From the NCBI RefSeq assembly GCF_900496995.4, contig NC_044024.1, forward strand, positions 434,001-498,000: DNA of 64,000 nucleotides, given 5' to 3'. The translations under genes and the position numbers were made by a program. The stretch's first letter is position 1, and every line of letters starts with the position of its first letter. This DNA is from Aquila chrysaetos chrysaetos (taxonomy: Eukaryota > Chordata > Aves > Accipitriformes > Accipitridae). The notes below the pieces were generated by a model, which searched no databases, was not told the origin of the DNA, and saw nothing but the letters and a program-made list of their open reading frames with translations. Shown here one piece after another: positions 33,430-46,513 of this stretch.

Positions 33430-36400
33430 ACTGAACATCTGATCATGTGCCACAGCAATTGCCTCAAATACTGATACTTGCCTTCCTGCTGCTCTTAGTG
33501 ACCGAGTGCTTTCAGCAGCGTTTATCCTGTTTTGAGCAGTGGCTCCCCATACGTAACGAAATAGCTGAGATTCCTCGGCATGTGGGCAAGCGGGCCTGCA
33601 GTGCCTGGACAGCTGGTGCAGGCAGCTGCTGGTCTGACGGGGCACAGTGGGAGCCAGCCCCAGCATTTCAGAGCTGGGTTTGGATCAGCAGTGAGAAATA
33701 TCAAGTGGGAGCATATGGCCAACTTCAAACCAATGGCTGTGAAAATTCACCAAAGTTGCATTTTTCTCTTTCTCGGAAAGAATAATCAGTTTATTTCTGT
33801 CCATTTAGTGCTGGCTTGGCCTTTGTGATTGCAAAGGATTTAGCCTCAAAAGACAGCGAAAGGAAAATGAGTTTCATCCTTCCTATGCAAAGTAACACTA
33901 ACTACACTTCTACAGCTTGGCATTTCCCCCAAAGACTGGCAGTTTGCTACAGTTGCAGACTTGAGTGAAAGACTATTTAAATTTGGAAATCAAGATGGTT
34001 TGATAGGTACAAAAATGTTGACATGTGACCTGAGAATGTTATTTGCATCTAAAAAACAAACTGTGAAGCTCAGGAAAGAGTAGCAGGAATCTTGCTTCTT
34101 CCTAAGATAATTGTGGGAAGGGGAGAGAACAGAAGCACACTAGACAAGGAACAGAGACCTCACGTGGCTTGAGATACTGCAAAACACACCGGCATTTCCA
34201 GTGTTAGTGCTTCAAGTAATTGCTCCCCTCTTACAAACAGCTATCACTTCTCCCTACCCCACGTCTGCAGGAGTTACTCTGCAGAACGATGCACTTAAGG
34301 GAGGAAATTGAATTAGAAAACTCTCTTCAGAGAACAAGCACCCAAGACTCAGATATCTTCTCTGATTCACCTACAAGAAATGTGTTTAGCAGACTTTCTC
34401 CTGTAGGCTTTATGTGTGAGCCTTTTTTTAGTTTATGCTAATAAAGAAGTGTAAGTGGAGATCTGAATGGAGCTGGCATGGTGGAGGCAGGCATATGAGT
34501 CTTTCATTTTATGTTACAAGTAAATAACAGCATAAACCTGATATTACTACTAAGTTGGGGTTTTTACTGTGTGGAAAACTTGAAACTTGTACCACTGCAA
34601 ATGGTGTTTCCATAATGTAACTGTCTAGAGGGTTTCTATAAACAAGATGTCTCTTGTTAAAAAAACAAACAAACCACAAACCCAAATACAACATTGTGAA
34701 GGTGAGTAATTTAATGAAACATCTTCTCATTCAAATGTTGTTCTTTTTACATTGGAAAAATCCAATGAAATTAAATAATGTAGTTTGCATGTATATCCCA
34801 CCACACTCCCAGACAACTGCTAGAACTGATTACTCTGGAACAAATAAAACAAACCGAGTTGACACATCTTTTTAACAGGACAGCAAGCTGGGTCTGGCTT
34901 CCTTCAGCCTTTGCAGGGAGGGATGCACAGTGTACCCCAAGGTCAAATCCACAGCCTGGCTGTGTGACAGCAGCATGTATGCAGAGATGTCCCTCACCTG
35001 GCAAGGTTTCTCTAAGGGACAGTTTGCTCCCAGATAGAAAACTGACGTTCGTTTCCTAACTGCACACCCTATGCTAATGCTTACACAAACAGTGCTTTCT
35101 TCAGTAAGAATCTGCAGTCAGGCAATGTTGAGCTGCCTTAAAAAAATATTATTTCCTTGAGGTGATTGTCAAAAGCTTACATTTTTGTAAAAGTCTGGCA
35201 AACTTCGCCATCATTATATGCAACTTTCCGCTGGATGCTCTTGCTTTAATATGAGCTCTGTTAAAGTTTCCATATGGTTGTAATATAACAAGATTTGATT
35301 CACCAACGTTTTTGGGGGGCTGATAACAGCCAAATAAAACACCTGGTTTAGGACCCTCTCTCTCCTGTGGGTTTTGTGTAACTTCTAAGTTTTCAAAGGG
35401 AGATAATCCCTCTTACAAGAGGATTAACAAGAAAGCATAGACTGCTGCTCCTAACAGTCTCAAAACCATGACAAAAACTTATGTCTGCATGTTTTGACAT
35501 CTTTCAGCATGAAAAGCCCTTTGCAAAAAGCAGAGCTATGATTACCCAGATGCGGGGTCAGTGGTAGATGTGTGCCGAATATAAATGCTATTTAACTCCA
35601 TGCATTTCATTGCCGCTCCATGCAGTAAATAGTTGGTCTTGGCAGCACTCCTCATCACCTAGGTGCCTCAGTCCAGAGAGGAACATGGATGAGCACGTCT
35701 AACTTGAATTTAATTTTTATTCTCCAATAAACACTTCCATGAGGGGAAGCACAGCCCGATTTCTCGTGCATTTCTCCCAAGTGGTCCTGCCAGGATCCTC
35801 AGCCATCTCATGGGTCCCCTTCCCCTTGCTGGGGACCTCGCTCTCTCCTGCACCTGCCACCAGGCAAATAGGGTAGGAAACGTGCACCGCTGAGGCAGCT
35901 ACACCTCTGTCACACTTCTTTGAAACTGGTTAATGAAGTCGTATTTGGTTTGAAGGAACTGCTCTGTAACAATACATGGAGCGTGATTGTGCAAGACCTA
36001 GGCTCTTTGAACAAAGCTGGAAGTATGATAGCAAAGTCTCAGACAGGTAGCCTGGTTACTGAAGTTGCTACATCAATTTCCAGCTCCACACCTACCGAAA
36101 AAAAGCAATATGCCAAATACAGAGCGCCCTACATCTATATTAAAATAACCCTTTAGTGTTCAAAGTGCTAAAATTAGGCGACTATACCGAAAGAAAAGAA
36201 TATTTTATTGTCATCTCTGAAAAGCTGTTTCTTCTATCTCTCCTTTTGAAGAAACTTTGCAAGCAGAATAATGAACTTGCAGCTGCGAATCATTTAACCA
36301 GCTCTGATCAGCTTCATGCAGCTCCAGAAGGGTCACAAGACTCCCTTCTTGAGAGGAGTCTGATATGTGTAAATATTTTAAGTCACCGAATACAATGTCA

Positions 36401-37829
36401 TGAATAGAGACACCAAACGATGAGGCTAAGTACCACCCAGTATCACAGCCAAGGCATTTTGTCCAGTTGTTTGTACTAGAAGGTGGTTCAGGCAGAATAA
36501 GGATCAGTCCTTTTCTGTATGACCTTGGTGCAAAACCCTTTTAGAAAGGGTTGACAGAGCATAAACACAGGAAGGTCCCCAGGAGACGCAGAGCAGCGCA
36601 GCTCGCCTCCCCCTCTGCCCCATGCCACCCAGCACAGAGGATGTCCCCCATACAAGGGGCTGAGCATGACACTGGTCAGAGCACCCAGTACCAGTGTCCT
36701 GCAACCCAGGCTGCCCACACCGCCAGCCAGGGCTGGGTGGAGAACAAGGAAAGCAGCTTTCCAGTGCCTCCCCTCTACTCCACTCAGGCTAAGCTGGTGC
36801 AGCAGGGAAAGAAGCAAATGTCTTTGTTTTATGCTGAAAGTAATGGCTGCCATCCTGGATACTGACCTGCATGCCTGGGTCGTGGCTCAATATTTTATAG
36901 CATCTGACAGAGGTTTAATAGCATATGATGGTGTGAAATGTGCTGTGAAACCAGAGAAAGACCTCTGTAAAAGACGTTCCATGAAAATGATTCTTTTTCC
37001 TCACTTGGAAATAAAAGATATGCTCTTAGGAGCTTAGCTCAGTGAAGAACGATATCGTCATGTGGCACGACAGAAACATCCGTCATTCTGCATAACATAG
37101 GTAAAGCAAGTTTGGTACTAAATAACTTCTTTTAATATGGAACTGTCTTTTTTCTGTGCAAATACTCTGTGCCATACCACATAATGCTGCAGGAACAACC
37201 TTATTTCTTTTCTATTTAATACCTGAAAAAAAAAGAGGTCTAAAAATGATATTGCTTCACATGGATGTTTTTCCTCCTCTAGCAAAAGTTAAAGCAGCAA
37301 AAGCTCGCTCTTTTCCTTCTGCCGTAACCTGACTCAAAGGTCCTTAAACTTAATGGAAAAGCCCTCACTGATTTCAGGCAGGTCTGCATCAAGCATCTGG
37401 CACAGAAGACAATGTGTTTGCTCTGTGACTTCCCCCGGCATGGGAGGGAAAGGAGGCGTAGGTGTCCTCACACTCTCCTGGTGCAGGATGCAATGCCACA
37501 GGCTAGGGGGGAATTAGTCACACCCTGAGCTATTAGAACTGCACCAGTTAATTGGGTTCACTACACTACCATTAAAACACAAAGCATCGTGGCTCTCTCC
37601 TAATCAAGACCAAATGCCTTTATTTTTAAAAACAGGGAGGTATAGGAAGAGAGAGGTATTTGTAAGCGAGAGGAATGGGGAAATATATCCATCCATAGAG
37701 GGTCATTCTTATTTTGTCTTTGACTGTGTTAAGAAGAAATCTGAAGATTCACTGGTAAGGCTCTCTACCTCCCAAACACATTACTATAAACATGTCAGAT
37801 ATTGGTAACCTAAATTTAGAATCAGTTTA

Positions 37830-37940
37830 GGATTATTGCTATTACTAAATAATCCAGTGCTAATTGTGCAGGAGATAAGCTTGCCAGTGGAGTGATTATT
37901 AGCTAATCATGTAATTATTAAGCTGGTAAAACTAATAGCA
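37830..37940. promoter_or_regulatory. AT-rich homeodomain-core cluster
   Basis: Within about 110 bp there are GGATTATTGC, CTAATTGTG, TGATTATTAGCTAATCATG, TAATTATTAAGC and ACTAATAGC. The alternating ATTA and TAAT cores, some as overlapping inverted pairs (ATTAGCTAAT), resemble a developmental enhancer or conserved non-coding element. Conservation cannot be judged from one sequence. Confidence 0.3.
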
Positions 37941-39559
37941 GCTTTACTTCTACTGTGGACTTTGTCCATTTTTTGAATTTTTGATCACTGACTCAGATTC
38001 AAGAATTGCTCCTTGTTGATGATTTTTTTCTTTACAAGAAAGGCTTTAACTCTCATGATGCCATTATTTGCGCAGAGATTGTTGTCTGGTAAGGTGAGGA
38101 ATAGTGGACCTGATATTTTATATGACAAAATGAGAAGTCATTCTTTTTTTTCCTAGAACAAAATTCTTAGTTTTAGCAAGTGGAAAATCCTCATCTGTGA
38201 CATCTGTGCTGACCCCTATACAGTCCCTAATTAATTTTCATTTTTAATATTCTCCTGACAAGGAGTGGACAAGAGTAAATGGGATTTGTACTGACATTCT
38301 TCTCATATAAATCTGGTGTAAAGCTGTCCCACCCATCGCTTGAAGTCCCACAGGCTGTTTATTGGCAAGGTGCTGTTCCTGGGTGTGCCACCACAAAGGC
38401 AGATGTGAAAGCACGTCTTCAAAAATGGAGACACTGCAAGGAGAGGCACAATGGAGAGCCAGGAGGGGAACTGAGCTGCAGGCAACTCATGAAAGGTCTG
38501 AGGACCCGGCGGGTGGCACACAACATGTGCTACGTTATGTCTCATCTCTCCCCCACTGTAAATCCAAAGGCCTGGAAGAACGGAGTCTATTTTTCAGCTG
38601 GAATGTGTCCCACTAAGGTCCTGACATTACTGAAGGTCTTGTAATTCTTTATAAGATTAGCATGACCAACACTGCTCATTTATGTTACTTCTATAGCCAC
38701 ACTTCACTGTTTCAGCTGACACCTCTGTTCATTTGCTAAAATGCAGTGGTTTATTTCTCTTGTGGTTTGCTTTGCTTTATTCCAGAATATGCCAATGAGG
38801 TATGGAACAGACTTTTCAAGTGAGAAAAACTGATTGCCCCGATCACTGCCAATTCAAACATTACTGGCCGACCTGCAGTAACTTGGAAGCTCTGTAGGTT
38901 TTGCCTGGCTAATTCAAAACTCACTTATTTCCCAAAGGAAGTTTTGCATTAAATAAGCATGAAAATAGAGCAGGTCTCATCTACATAAGAACTTCCATGA
39001 AACCCAGAGCTGAGATGCTAATAATTAATGACTGGTTCTGAATCAAAGCCACCGAGAAGCACAACAGCCAGCATCTTTAAACAGAGTAATGAGTTTCAGG
39101 ATGTTCCCAGTAACACTCCTGTACATTTACCCGAGTGCTCCTACTAAAGAACCATATTGATGAAGTTTTCTTATAGCATGTTGAGCCAGAAAGAAGCTGC
39201 TGTCATCGGAAGGGTGGGTGGCTGGCTCCAGCACTGCCCTAGACCTGCTGGGGTTCACAACGCACACATTGAAGCCCTGCAATAAGATGAAGGCTCCGAC
39301 TCCTGCCTCGCCCGCCACCGGCATTGGAACTTCTGAGCTGCGCAGGCTGTGGCTGGCAGAGCCAGGGGCACTGGGATGGCTGGCCAGAAGGAACAAGGAG
39401 GTTGGATGCGGTAAAGAATAAATACATTAGGGGAAAACAGCTTGCCTTCATTTCCACACTATGAGGGGCAGATTTCTGGTAATTTCATCAACAAGTTTAG
39501 AACTAGCTCTGATCCCACCACAGGATGAGATGAACCTATGGGCATGTCGTTGCAGGAGT

Positions 39560-40260
39560 CGCACTTCAACCGGCCGTACCGCCTCTCATCAGCACGCACG
39601 GCCGGCCGCCATCCCCCTCGCTCGGCAAGGGCGGGAAGCGCGCGAGGCGCCTGAGGGGGACGCACGCGCAAGCGCGAGCCGGCCGGCGCGCGAGCAGTAA
39701 CTCCGCCCCGCGCCGCCCCCGCCCCTACACACCCCACCGCCGGCGGGAGGCGCCAGGGGGCGCTGCGGCACCGGCCGCGCGCGGCTGGGCGAGGTGAGGG
39801 CGTGGCCGCCATCCTCCTCATGGAGGGCCCGTCCTCGCCCCCGCGGTCAGGGCAGATGGTCAGCCGGTGTCCGTCCGCTCAGATGGCCACTCGGAGGGGC
39901 CCGGTGGAAGAATTACCGCCATGCCGGGTAAAAAGCAGCACCGACCCCTGCCCGCTTCCTCCGAAGGCCGGAGTGGAGCGGGACGCTTTAAAACAACCTG
40001 CCGCGCTGCGCTGCCTGACGTGACTGCTGAGGGGAGGCTGGCGGCATCACCTGGAGCCGGGCCGAAATGGCGCCTGATGAGGCGTTGCTGGCCGAGGCTG
40101 GGCACCGGCAAGACTGAAACGGCAGTGCGCAGCCAGGAGGAGTCTAAATAAACGTCAAGCATGACGTCTTCCACCGGGCAGCAGGCTGTGGGGCCACGAA
40201 GGTGTTCAAGGAGCTGAGCCGGGGCTACCCCCGCCTAGGAGAGGTGGTCCCACCGCTGAC
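39560..40260. promoter_or_regulatory. CpG island, probable (possibly bidirectional) promoter
   Basis: CpG dinucleotides are dense here and rare elsewhere in the window. GC-box sequence (CCGCCCCGCGCCGCCCCC around 39703-39720), two identical YY1-like sites GCCGCCATCC (39605-39614 and 39805-39814) and CRE-like TGACGT elements (40016, 40162) are present. On the + strand a good donor GAG|GTGAGG lies at 39794, fitting the end of a non-coding first exon, and a favourable ATG (ACCGCCATG) at 39921 opens a 77-codon frame starting MPGKKQHRP. On the minus strand an ATGGCGG start at 39810-39812 with A at -3 and G at +4 opens a 118-codon frame. I recognise neither peptide, so I call the promoter but no gene. 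Confidence 0.8.
40152..40167. promoter_or_regulatory. Inverted pair of CRE half-sites in the CpG island
   Basis: ACGTCA (40152-40157) and TGACGT (40162-40167) form an exact inverted pair around AGCA, with the right half extending to TGACGTC. Another TGACGTG lies at 40016-40022. These fit CREB/ATF family binding; the spacing is not that of the palindromic full CRE. Confidence 0.45.
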
Positions 40261-43200
40261 TTCCTCCCACGAGAGCAGAAGTAGCCAGCAAGGGATGTCG
40301 TACACTGGAAACAAGCCTAGCCTCCAAACCGTGACCCGAGATGGGCAATTTGATTAGTTTTCAAGCTGCTTTGGCAGTGGAAAGTAGGATGAGGGCTGTC
40401 ACACGTGCAGCCCTCTTATTAAACTGCTGGTTTTCAGTAGTGCTGTAGTGGTATGAGCGAAGAGGGACTTCTCGGAGAATTTGAAAAATCATATGAAAAT
40501 ACAATTGAAGACTTGAGAAATACAGTACGAACTTGGGCACCTATTTAGAGCATTTTAGTCAGCTATGATAGGAGATGAGATTACCGATATACATTAAGAG
40601 ATTATTTGTGCGTGTGCATGTATGTCCCTGGAAGTTCACCTGCAATTCAAGAAACCCGAGGTCCTGATAAACCAGAGAACCATCCTTTTTCAGGGATGTG
40701 CCTCAGTTTAAATCACTCATCGCTAATGCCAGCACTGTAATTCTGGAGCTTCGCCTACTGCCTTGGCAGAGGTCTCTTGGGCCTCAGACATAATATACAT
40801 CTGAGGAGTTCTGTATCTGTTAAAAGAACACATTAAAATAAGTAAGATAAGGTAGCCTGACCTCAAGTTCCTAATGCAGCCCAGCTGGATAACTACACTG
40901 AGTCCTGAGTTCCCAGAAGTGATAGCACAGATCGGCAAAGGAAGTGGAGCAATTATGCTCAAAACACTTCACTGACAGATCTTAACCAGCCAGCCTGGCA
41001 GTGAGGACTTTGGCAGAGGCTTTTGTACTCACAACCATAGAAAACAATCAATAGAAAAGCTTAACTTCCTGGACCTATGCTGAATACTAAGTTAGCAAAA
41101 GAGTACCTCATTATTATACTACTTTTTACAAGGAAGCCGTGGGCAGAGGAAATGTGACTCACTACAAACACTGGGATAAAAAGGCACTGTGCAAATGAAC
41201 AAATAAAGCACTTGCAAGTAAGCTCCGCTGAGTGCCACTATCACATTCTTGTTGAGTCTCAGGACATTTCAGGATCCACTCCAAAAGTTCTTCGTTATTC
41301 ATAGGACTAAAAATAGGTCTTGACAGCTAAATTGCAATGGTCAGCCAGAGCAGAGAGTAGCCAAATACCACTGATACACTGAACTTAAAACTTTGGACTC
41401 TTCCAAAAAAGACAAGGTAGGTGACAAATTTCCAGTGAAGTTGAACCAAATGTTGACGATACCAGTTTTTGTCCTCTGACATAATGTCTCTCCTTTCCAG
41501 CTTATGATTTGTCAGTAATAATATTGCACCTAAATATACACAAGCCCACAATTGGAAAACACTTGCCCTGGGGAAGTTAAAACAAACAGATGAATCCCAC
41601 ATATATTTTTCCCTGTCATTAACTTGTCTTCCAGAGTTTCATTGCCGCTCTGAAGGCTGTTTCGAACAATGTGCCATCTTTTTTCTCCATTTCTTCTCAT
41701 GAGTGGACATCCTGTCTTGTCCACTCTTCTCCTGGGTCCTCTACATTAGTCTCAAAATCACAAGACTTGGTATTTTTTATATGAAAAGCACAATGTATGC
41801 AAGGTTTGTTACAGAAGAAAGGATGCTAAGATCATAGTGCTATGCAGAAAGTATCAGAAAAGGAGGTGTTGGTTTAGTCTTGTGAGAATAATTTAAAAAG
41901 TGACAACTTTAAGAAGTCTGTGGTGGTACAAAAAAGTAATGTCCCTCTTTGTCATAGGAGTGGATGCTGCGATACGGAGGTTGGACTAATTTGGAAGGAC
42001 CAGAATGAAGAGAAAGGGCATGTGGCTGTATGGGACCGCAGGAGAAAGAGGTTTGTGCGCTTCATTCCAGCTTTTCTCCCAGCATCAGGGTGGCCGAGTC
42101 ACGCTGTTAATGCCAGTGAAGAGATGGAAAAATGAAGGCAGTGAGACTTGTCCACTGCAGCACAAAGGCAGCTGGCAGTGAGGCCACCGTCACAGTGGGT
42201 TCAGCCTGCTCTGGAGCAACGACCCTTGGCCCAGGGGCCCGCAGCAGCTTCAGCGAGCCACCCCACACAGGCTGCTTCACTTCAAAAATGTCTTGAGAAA
42301 ACAAGGAAAACTTTTTACCCCACTGCAACAGGTCTGACCAAAAACCAGCCGTGGGGCACATCTGAAATCCACAGTGGGATTTTCAGCACATCCAACAGAC
42401 TCGCTCTTCTGTGACTTTCACAGGCGCTCGCGTGCATGACTCTGCTGTTCTGCGCTATCCTGGCACAGGGGTTTGTTCGCATCATTTACCTTAATGCTGC
42501 CTTGAGAACAGAGAGATGTGGTTCAGTGATACTAAACCTGAACGTGTAGGGGACACAGCCTCACATGTCTAGGCTGATTGCTCCTCCCAAAGCTCATTGC
42601 CCTGCATGCTTCTGGAAAACTGTTCCACCCCAGGGTGAGCAGTGAGGTGCAACTAGTGCAGCCATCTTATCTCACAGCTGAAAAAAAACCTGACAAGGTC
42701 CTAAACCCTCCCGAGCTTTGAGATCCTAAAAGGGAGCACCTCAAAAACAGTATTAGGGCCCTGCACAGCCCTGGGCAAAGCTCTGTTTGAAGAAAAACAC
42801 GACCAAGGTGCTTTTTAAAAGAGTAACAACTCCAAAAGAGATGTAACAGAAATAAAAGGAGTCACAGATCCTTTCTGCCTGTTGTGTCGTGGCAGGTACT
42901 GGGCTGCAGTTCAGCAATCTCCTGCCAGGCTGCAGCTAACAGCACACCATCTCTTAGGAAAACACTTTCTTCACAATGCGTCTATGGCCTGGTCCATGGC
43001 AGCTCCCTGGATTTACTGTCCATCTCCCCATCCTTGCAGGAGCCATAAGTGCCTTTGCTGCAGGTCTGCTGCCATGCTGGGCTGCCACCGGCAGGGTCCC
43101 TCCGGGGGCCCAGCCGGACCCATGCGGCAGCAAGCCCAGCAGCCACAGCCAGGGTGAGGGCACAATGCCCTCCAGTGCAGCAGGTGTCAGGGCTGTAAAG

Positions 43201-45117
43201 CCTCTCTTCCACCCCCAGCCAGCACACTGATGGGCGTGGGATGGGGGACACAGACACCTTACAACCATGACCCCACTGCAGAGTGCGCTGGCACTTTCTG
43301 TCCCGTGGGAGCTCTTTTCCCGTGGGTGAAATGACAGTGGTAGTGCTTGTTTTCAGAGGACTTTGTGGAGAGAAGACACCAGGTAAGCACCTTCTCTTGG
43401 TAACGGGGGAAAATTAAATGATGGTGCTGTGAGACCAAGGCTGGCTGTTGCCTTTTGACATCTCTAATTTGAGCAATTACTGACAGTGCTCCTGAGGGGA
43501 ATCAGACCATGCTGAGGTGTGTGGGACCTGTAACAGTGAGCTGATAGGAGAAGCCCTGCCTCTCTCCCTCGCCCCAGCTGCACAGCAGCAAGCAGGCAGA
43601 CACCTTTCAGGAGAGTGCTGCTCGTGTCTGGCCCCCCACGTTGGTGCAGGCAGGCTGCAAAGGACCCCCAGGTCATCTCCACTACCTCCCCGGGGTCGGG
43701 AGAGCTGTCACCATCCACAGCCACACACCTTCTGAAAGCCTGCTCCAGTGGCGACTGGGCATCGAGGGCTGCTCAGAGAGCCAGGGCTGCTCTGCCACTG
43801 CCTGCTCTGCCCATCTCCCGCCTCGCTGCAGGATGGCTGCCTGGGCGTGACCAGCCTGCTGCTCACTTGGATTTATCTTGGTAAAAAGCATGAGCACAGG
43901 ATGGGGGAAAGAGCTGAAGGCAAGATCTGCTATAAGTCTCTGCACCCGTCACAGTAGAGAGAAGGAAACTGAGGCACTGGGGAAGGACGGGGCCCAGCCG
44001 CTGCTGGAAGTGCGGCTTGGCTCTCCCAGTGCATCAGCCCCATGGCTCCCACACTAAAACTTCCCTTGTTTCCTCACCTCACTGGTTTCCCTTATCACAT
44101 CAATCAAAATCCCATTTTCTCATCCCTGTTTTAGCATCTGAAAGCTGAAGACATAAACTTCAGTCAGCTCTTTAGAATTAATGTCTTGGTAAGGCTTTTC
44201 TGAAGGAGTAGGGTAGAGCTCAAACCCACACCTCACTAACACCTACTCACCTTCAATATTGTGAGCAATTACTTAATATTTGTAAAAGTTCTGTGAATGC
44301 TGTAAGTGATAAATACTGCTATTACTTGCCATTAGCTTTTCCTTCTCCTCTTTCTTCTACCTAAAGCTCCTGCTTTGTTTACCCACAAGCGCCAGATTCA
44401 ACCACAGGGTATTAGTACCTCAACACAAAAGCCCTGTATGGGGAACAAGGCATGGCTCAGTGTGTATGGAAAGGTGGCAGAATTGGACCATAAATAAATT
44501 ACTATAAATCATTACTTGTTTCCACAGCTTTCTGGAAGGGAACAAAACATTTCCTTGGCTGTGTAGCTGAATTAAAGAGACTTTTCTGTAGCCCATTGTA
44601 CCACAGCTAAACATAGGTCACAGCAAGGTTTTCTGGAGATGCACCCAAGCCTGCCGTGCAGCAGATCAGCCTGATGGGACCAGGCACCCAAGCACCCAGC
44701 CAGCCTGCCTACCACCTGCTGCTGTAAACCACTGTTCACTGCCTCTGCCCATCGACTGGCTGAGAACGAGACCTGCAGGGGATAATCTTTTAGCCCAATC
44801 TCACAGAACATCATGTATTGAATACCAGCGGTCCTGGGCTAAAGGTTGTTGGCTGTGTTATTACCTACAGTGTATTACCCTAGTTTATGTGCCTCCAGGG
44901 TATTTTTTGTGTTTCCAGATGTGGGATGAGGTCTTTCTGTTAATCTTTTGGGAGAGTGCTTCCTTCTTATTACATGAACACAAGTGGGAAAAAGGTTTCA
45001 TGGTTTCATTTTGTATGAAAAGCTACAAAGCTTTCAACTAAAGCGTGTTGTAAAAGCAAAACACACAATTCTCATTATGTATTTCTTCTTTTTTTTTTTC
45101 CTCCTTTTTTCTTTTAG
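40261..45117. other. Non-coding sequence downstream of the CpG island
   Basis: No exon, transposon or tandem repeat could be supported. The stretch 42.9-43.9 kb is GC-richer and has overlapping open frames on both strands, as expected when stop codons are sparse. It may be intron if a + strand gene starts in the CpG island. Confidence 0.5.
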
Positions 45118-45489
45118 ATAGAAATAACAATCAGAAGCATTATTAAAAATGCTTTGAATATGCCATCATCTCAAGTTGGAATGACACTCCTGACAGCTGC
45201 TTTATTGCACATTGCCAGCTCCTGCTTTCAAGAGTTATATAATTTACAGTGTTTGTACTTACTCAGAAAGGTCATCAAAAAGTTAAAAGTTGATAAATTC
45301 AGGAAAATATCAGCCAGACGAGATTACTCACAGCCACTTAGCCAGGCTGCACTCCTTGTGTTTGGAGAGATGCTTCAGGGCTTTGAGGCTAAAGCCAGGG
45401 CTTTGCAAGAAGGAACAACTTTGTCCAGATCCCAGAATTGTTCCTCTTCTCCTCTCTCCAACACACTCCAGAGTTAAAGTGGACTTCTG
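45118..45489 (+). other. Weak candidate exon (unassigned)
   Basis: A very strong acceptor (long T/C tract from about 45,090, then CTTTTAG at 45111-45117) precedes a frame open for 119 codons to a TAA near 45,475. A donor-like CTG|GTGAGA follows at 45,490. The peptide contains TLLTAALLHIASSCFQEL and RKVIKKLKVDKFRKISAR and matches nothing I know. It could be a terminal or non-coding exon, or a chance ORF after a T-rich repeat. Confidence 0.2.
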
Positions 45490-46495
45490 GTGAGAGGTCA
45501 CCCCTAAAGATTTTTATCCTGTGTGAGATGAAGCTGATGAGAGTGCCCTATAAGTTGCCTAAATGCATAGAAACCCTTCCTGGGGTTTAGCAGGCTTAAC
45601 CATGCATATAGCCTGGGGAAAGCACAGCGTCATTACTGTCAAGACAGATGACAATGGGTGAGATGGCTTATTAGGGCTCACTGCTTTAAAAAATCAGGAC
45701 ATTTCTTTCAAAGTATATACATGCTTTTAGGTTACAAAATGCTGGCAGCTGACTGAGATGCCACGGGAGATTGTGGATGCTGTTGAGTAATGTGAGAAAA
45801 GGAATCAAAGCTTATTGAAGACAATGACTCTGCCAGGTGTGATGGTGGCGATTCCCTTCAAGTGTCTGCTGTGTGTCCCCCCCGAGCAAGCTGCAGCTCA
45901 TCACCTTATCACCCAGGGCTTATTTCTAGGAGCCTACTCACTACAGCTCTTTTGGGTCTAGTTCCTCAGCACCCTGCTCTCCTCCTGCGGCTCCTAGCAG
46001 ATGGCTGGATCCATTGCATCCAGCTCCCAGAGATGGGTGAGCTCATTGCCACGAAGTGGCTCATTTTGGTTTTTTTCATGCCTCTTCCACAGTTTCCTGA
46101 GTTGGTCTCCTGCTCTGCAGGACAGATAAGGATGAGCTTGCCTTAAGAAACTTAAGATAATAGATATTAAGATATTAAGCCAGATTCCTTTGTGTCATCT
46201 TGTCATGATATGTACCAAAAGGTATTTTGAGGAAACGTCCTTGATTTAGAGAGAACCAGGCACTGTGAAGTCCAGGTACAACTGGGTAACAGAAATTCAA
46301 GGGCCACTTGCTTTCCCCCATGTCTCCAAGAACAGGTTTCAGAGGTGTTCTGGGGGACCTCTTCTTGGGATTAGAGGTGAGCTTTGGTTTCTTGCTCTCT
46401 CTGCTGAGAAGAGCTGGCTTCCACCCTGGGGCTCAGTGCTAGGGCTGGAAGTTGACATAATTTTGCTTCAATTATGGTTCCTCTTTTGAACTGAA

Positions 46496-46513
46496 CCCCC
46501 CCCCCCCCCCCCC
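46496..46513. repeat. Poly-C tract (18 C)
   Basis: An uninterrupted run of 18 C residues follows CTGAA and precedes AATCTTG. Like the tract at 3038-3054 it has G-quadruplex potential on the minus strand, and its length is uncertain for technical reasons. Confidence 0.95.

Larger units (their letters stand above)
31476..39559. other. 3' UTR of the GPR83-family gene, then intergenic DNA
   Basis: The 3' UTR begins at 31476 and includes an antisense CR1 piece. Candidate poly(A) signals are at 32350 and 33424. Past these I see no exon that I can support: the frames are short and lack family resemblance. An AT-rich homeodomain-core cluster lies near 37.83-37.94 kb. The sequence becomes GC-rich at the start of the CpG island near 39.56 kb. 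Confidence 0.6.

Noticed and set aside
40190..40353. Open frame reading GATKVFKELSRGYPRLGEVV at the edge of the CpG island
   Set aside because: It looked briefly like a coding exon, but I could not find a good acceptor or a known homologue; GC-rich sequence explains the open frame.
41327..41724. Two overlapping minus-strand frames with hydrophobic stretches
   Set aside because: They are short and in different frames, without splice signals joining them, and have no recognisable domain.
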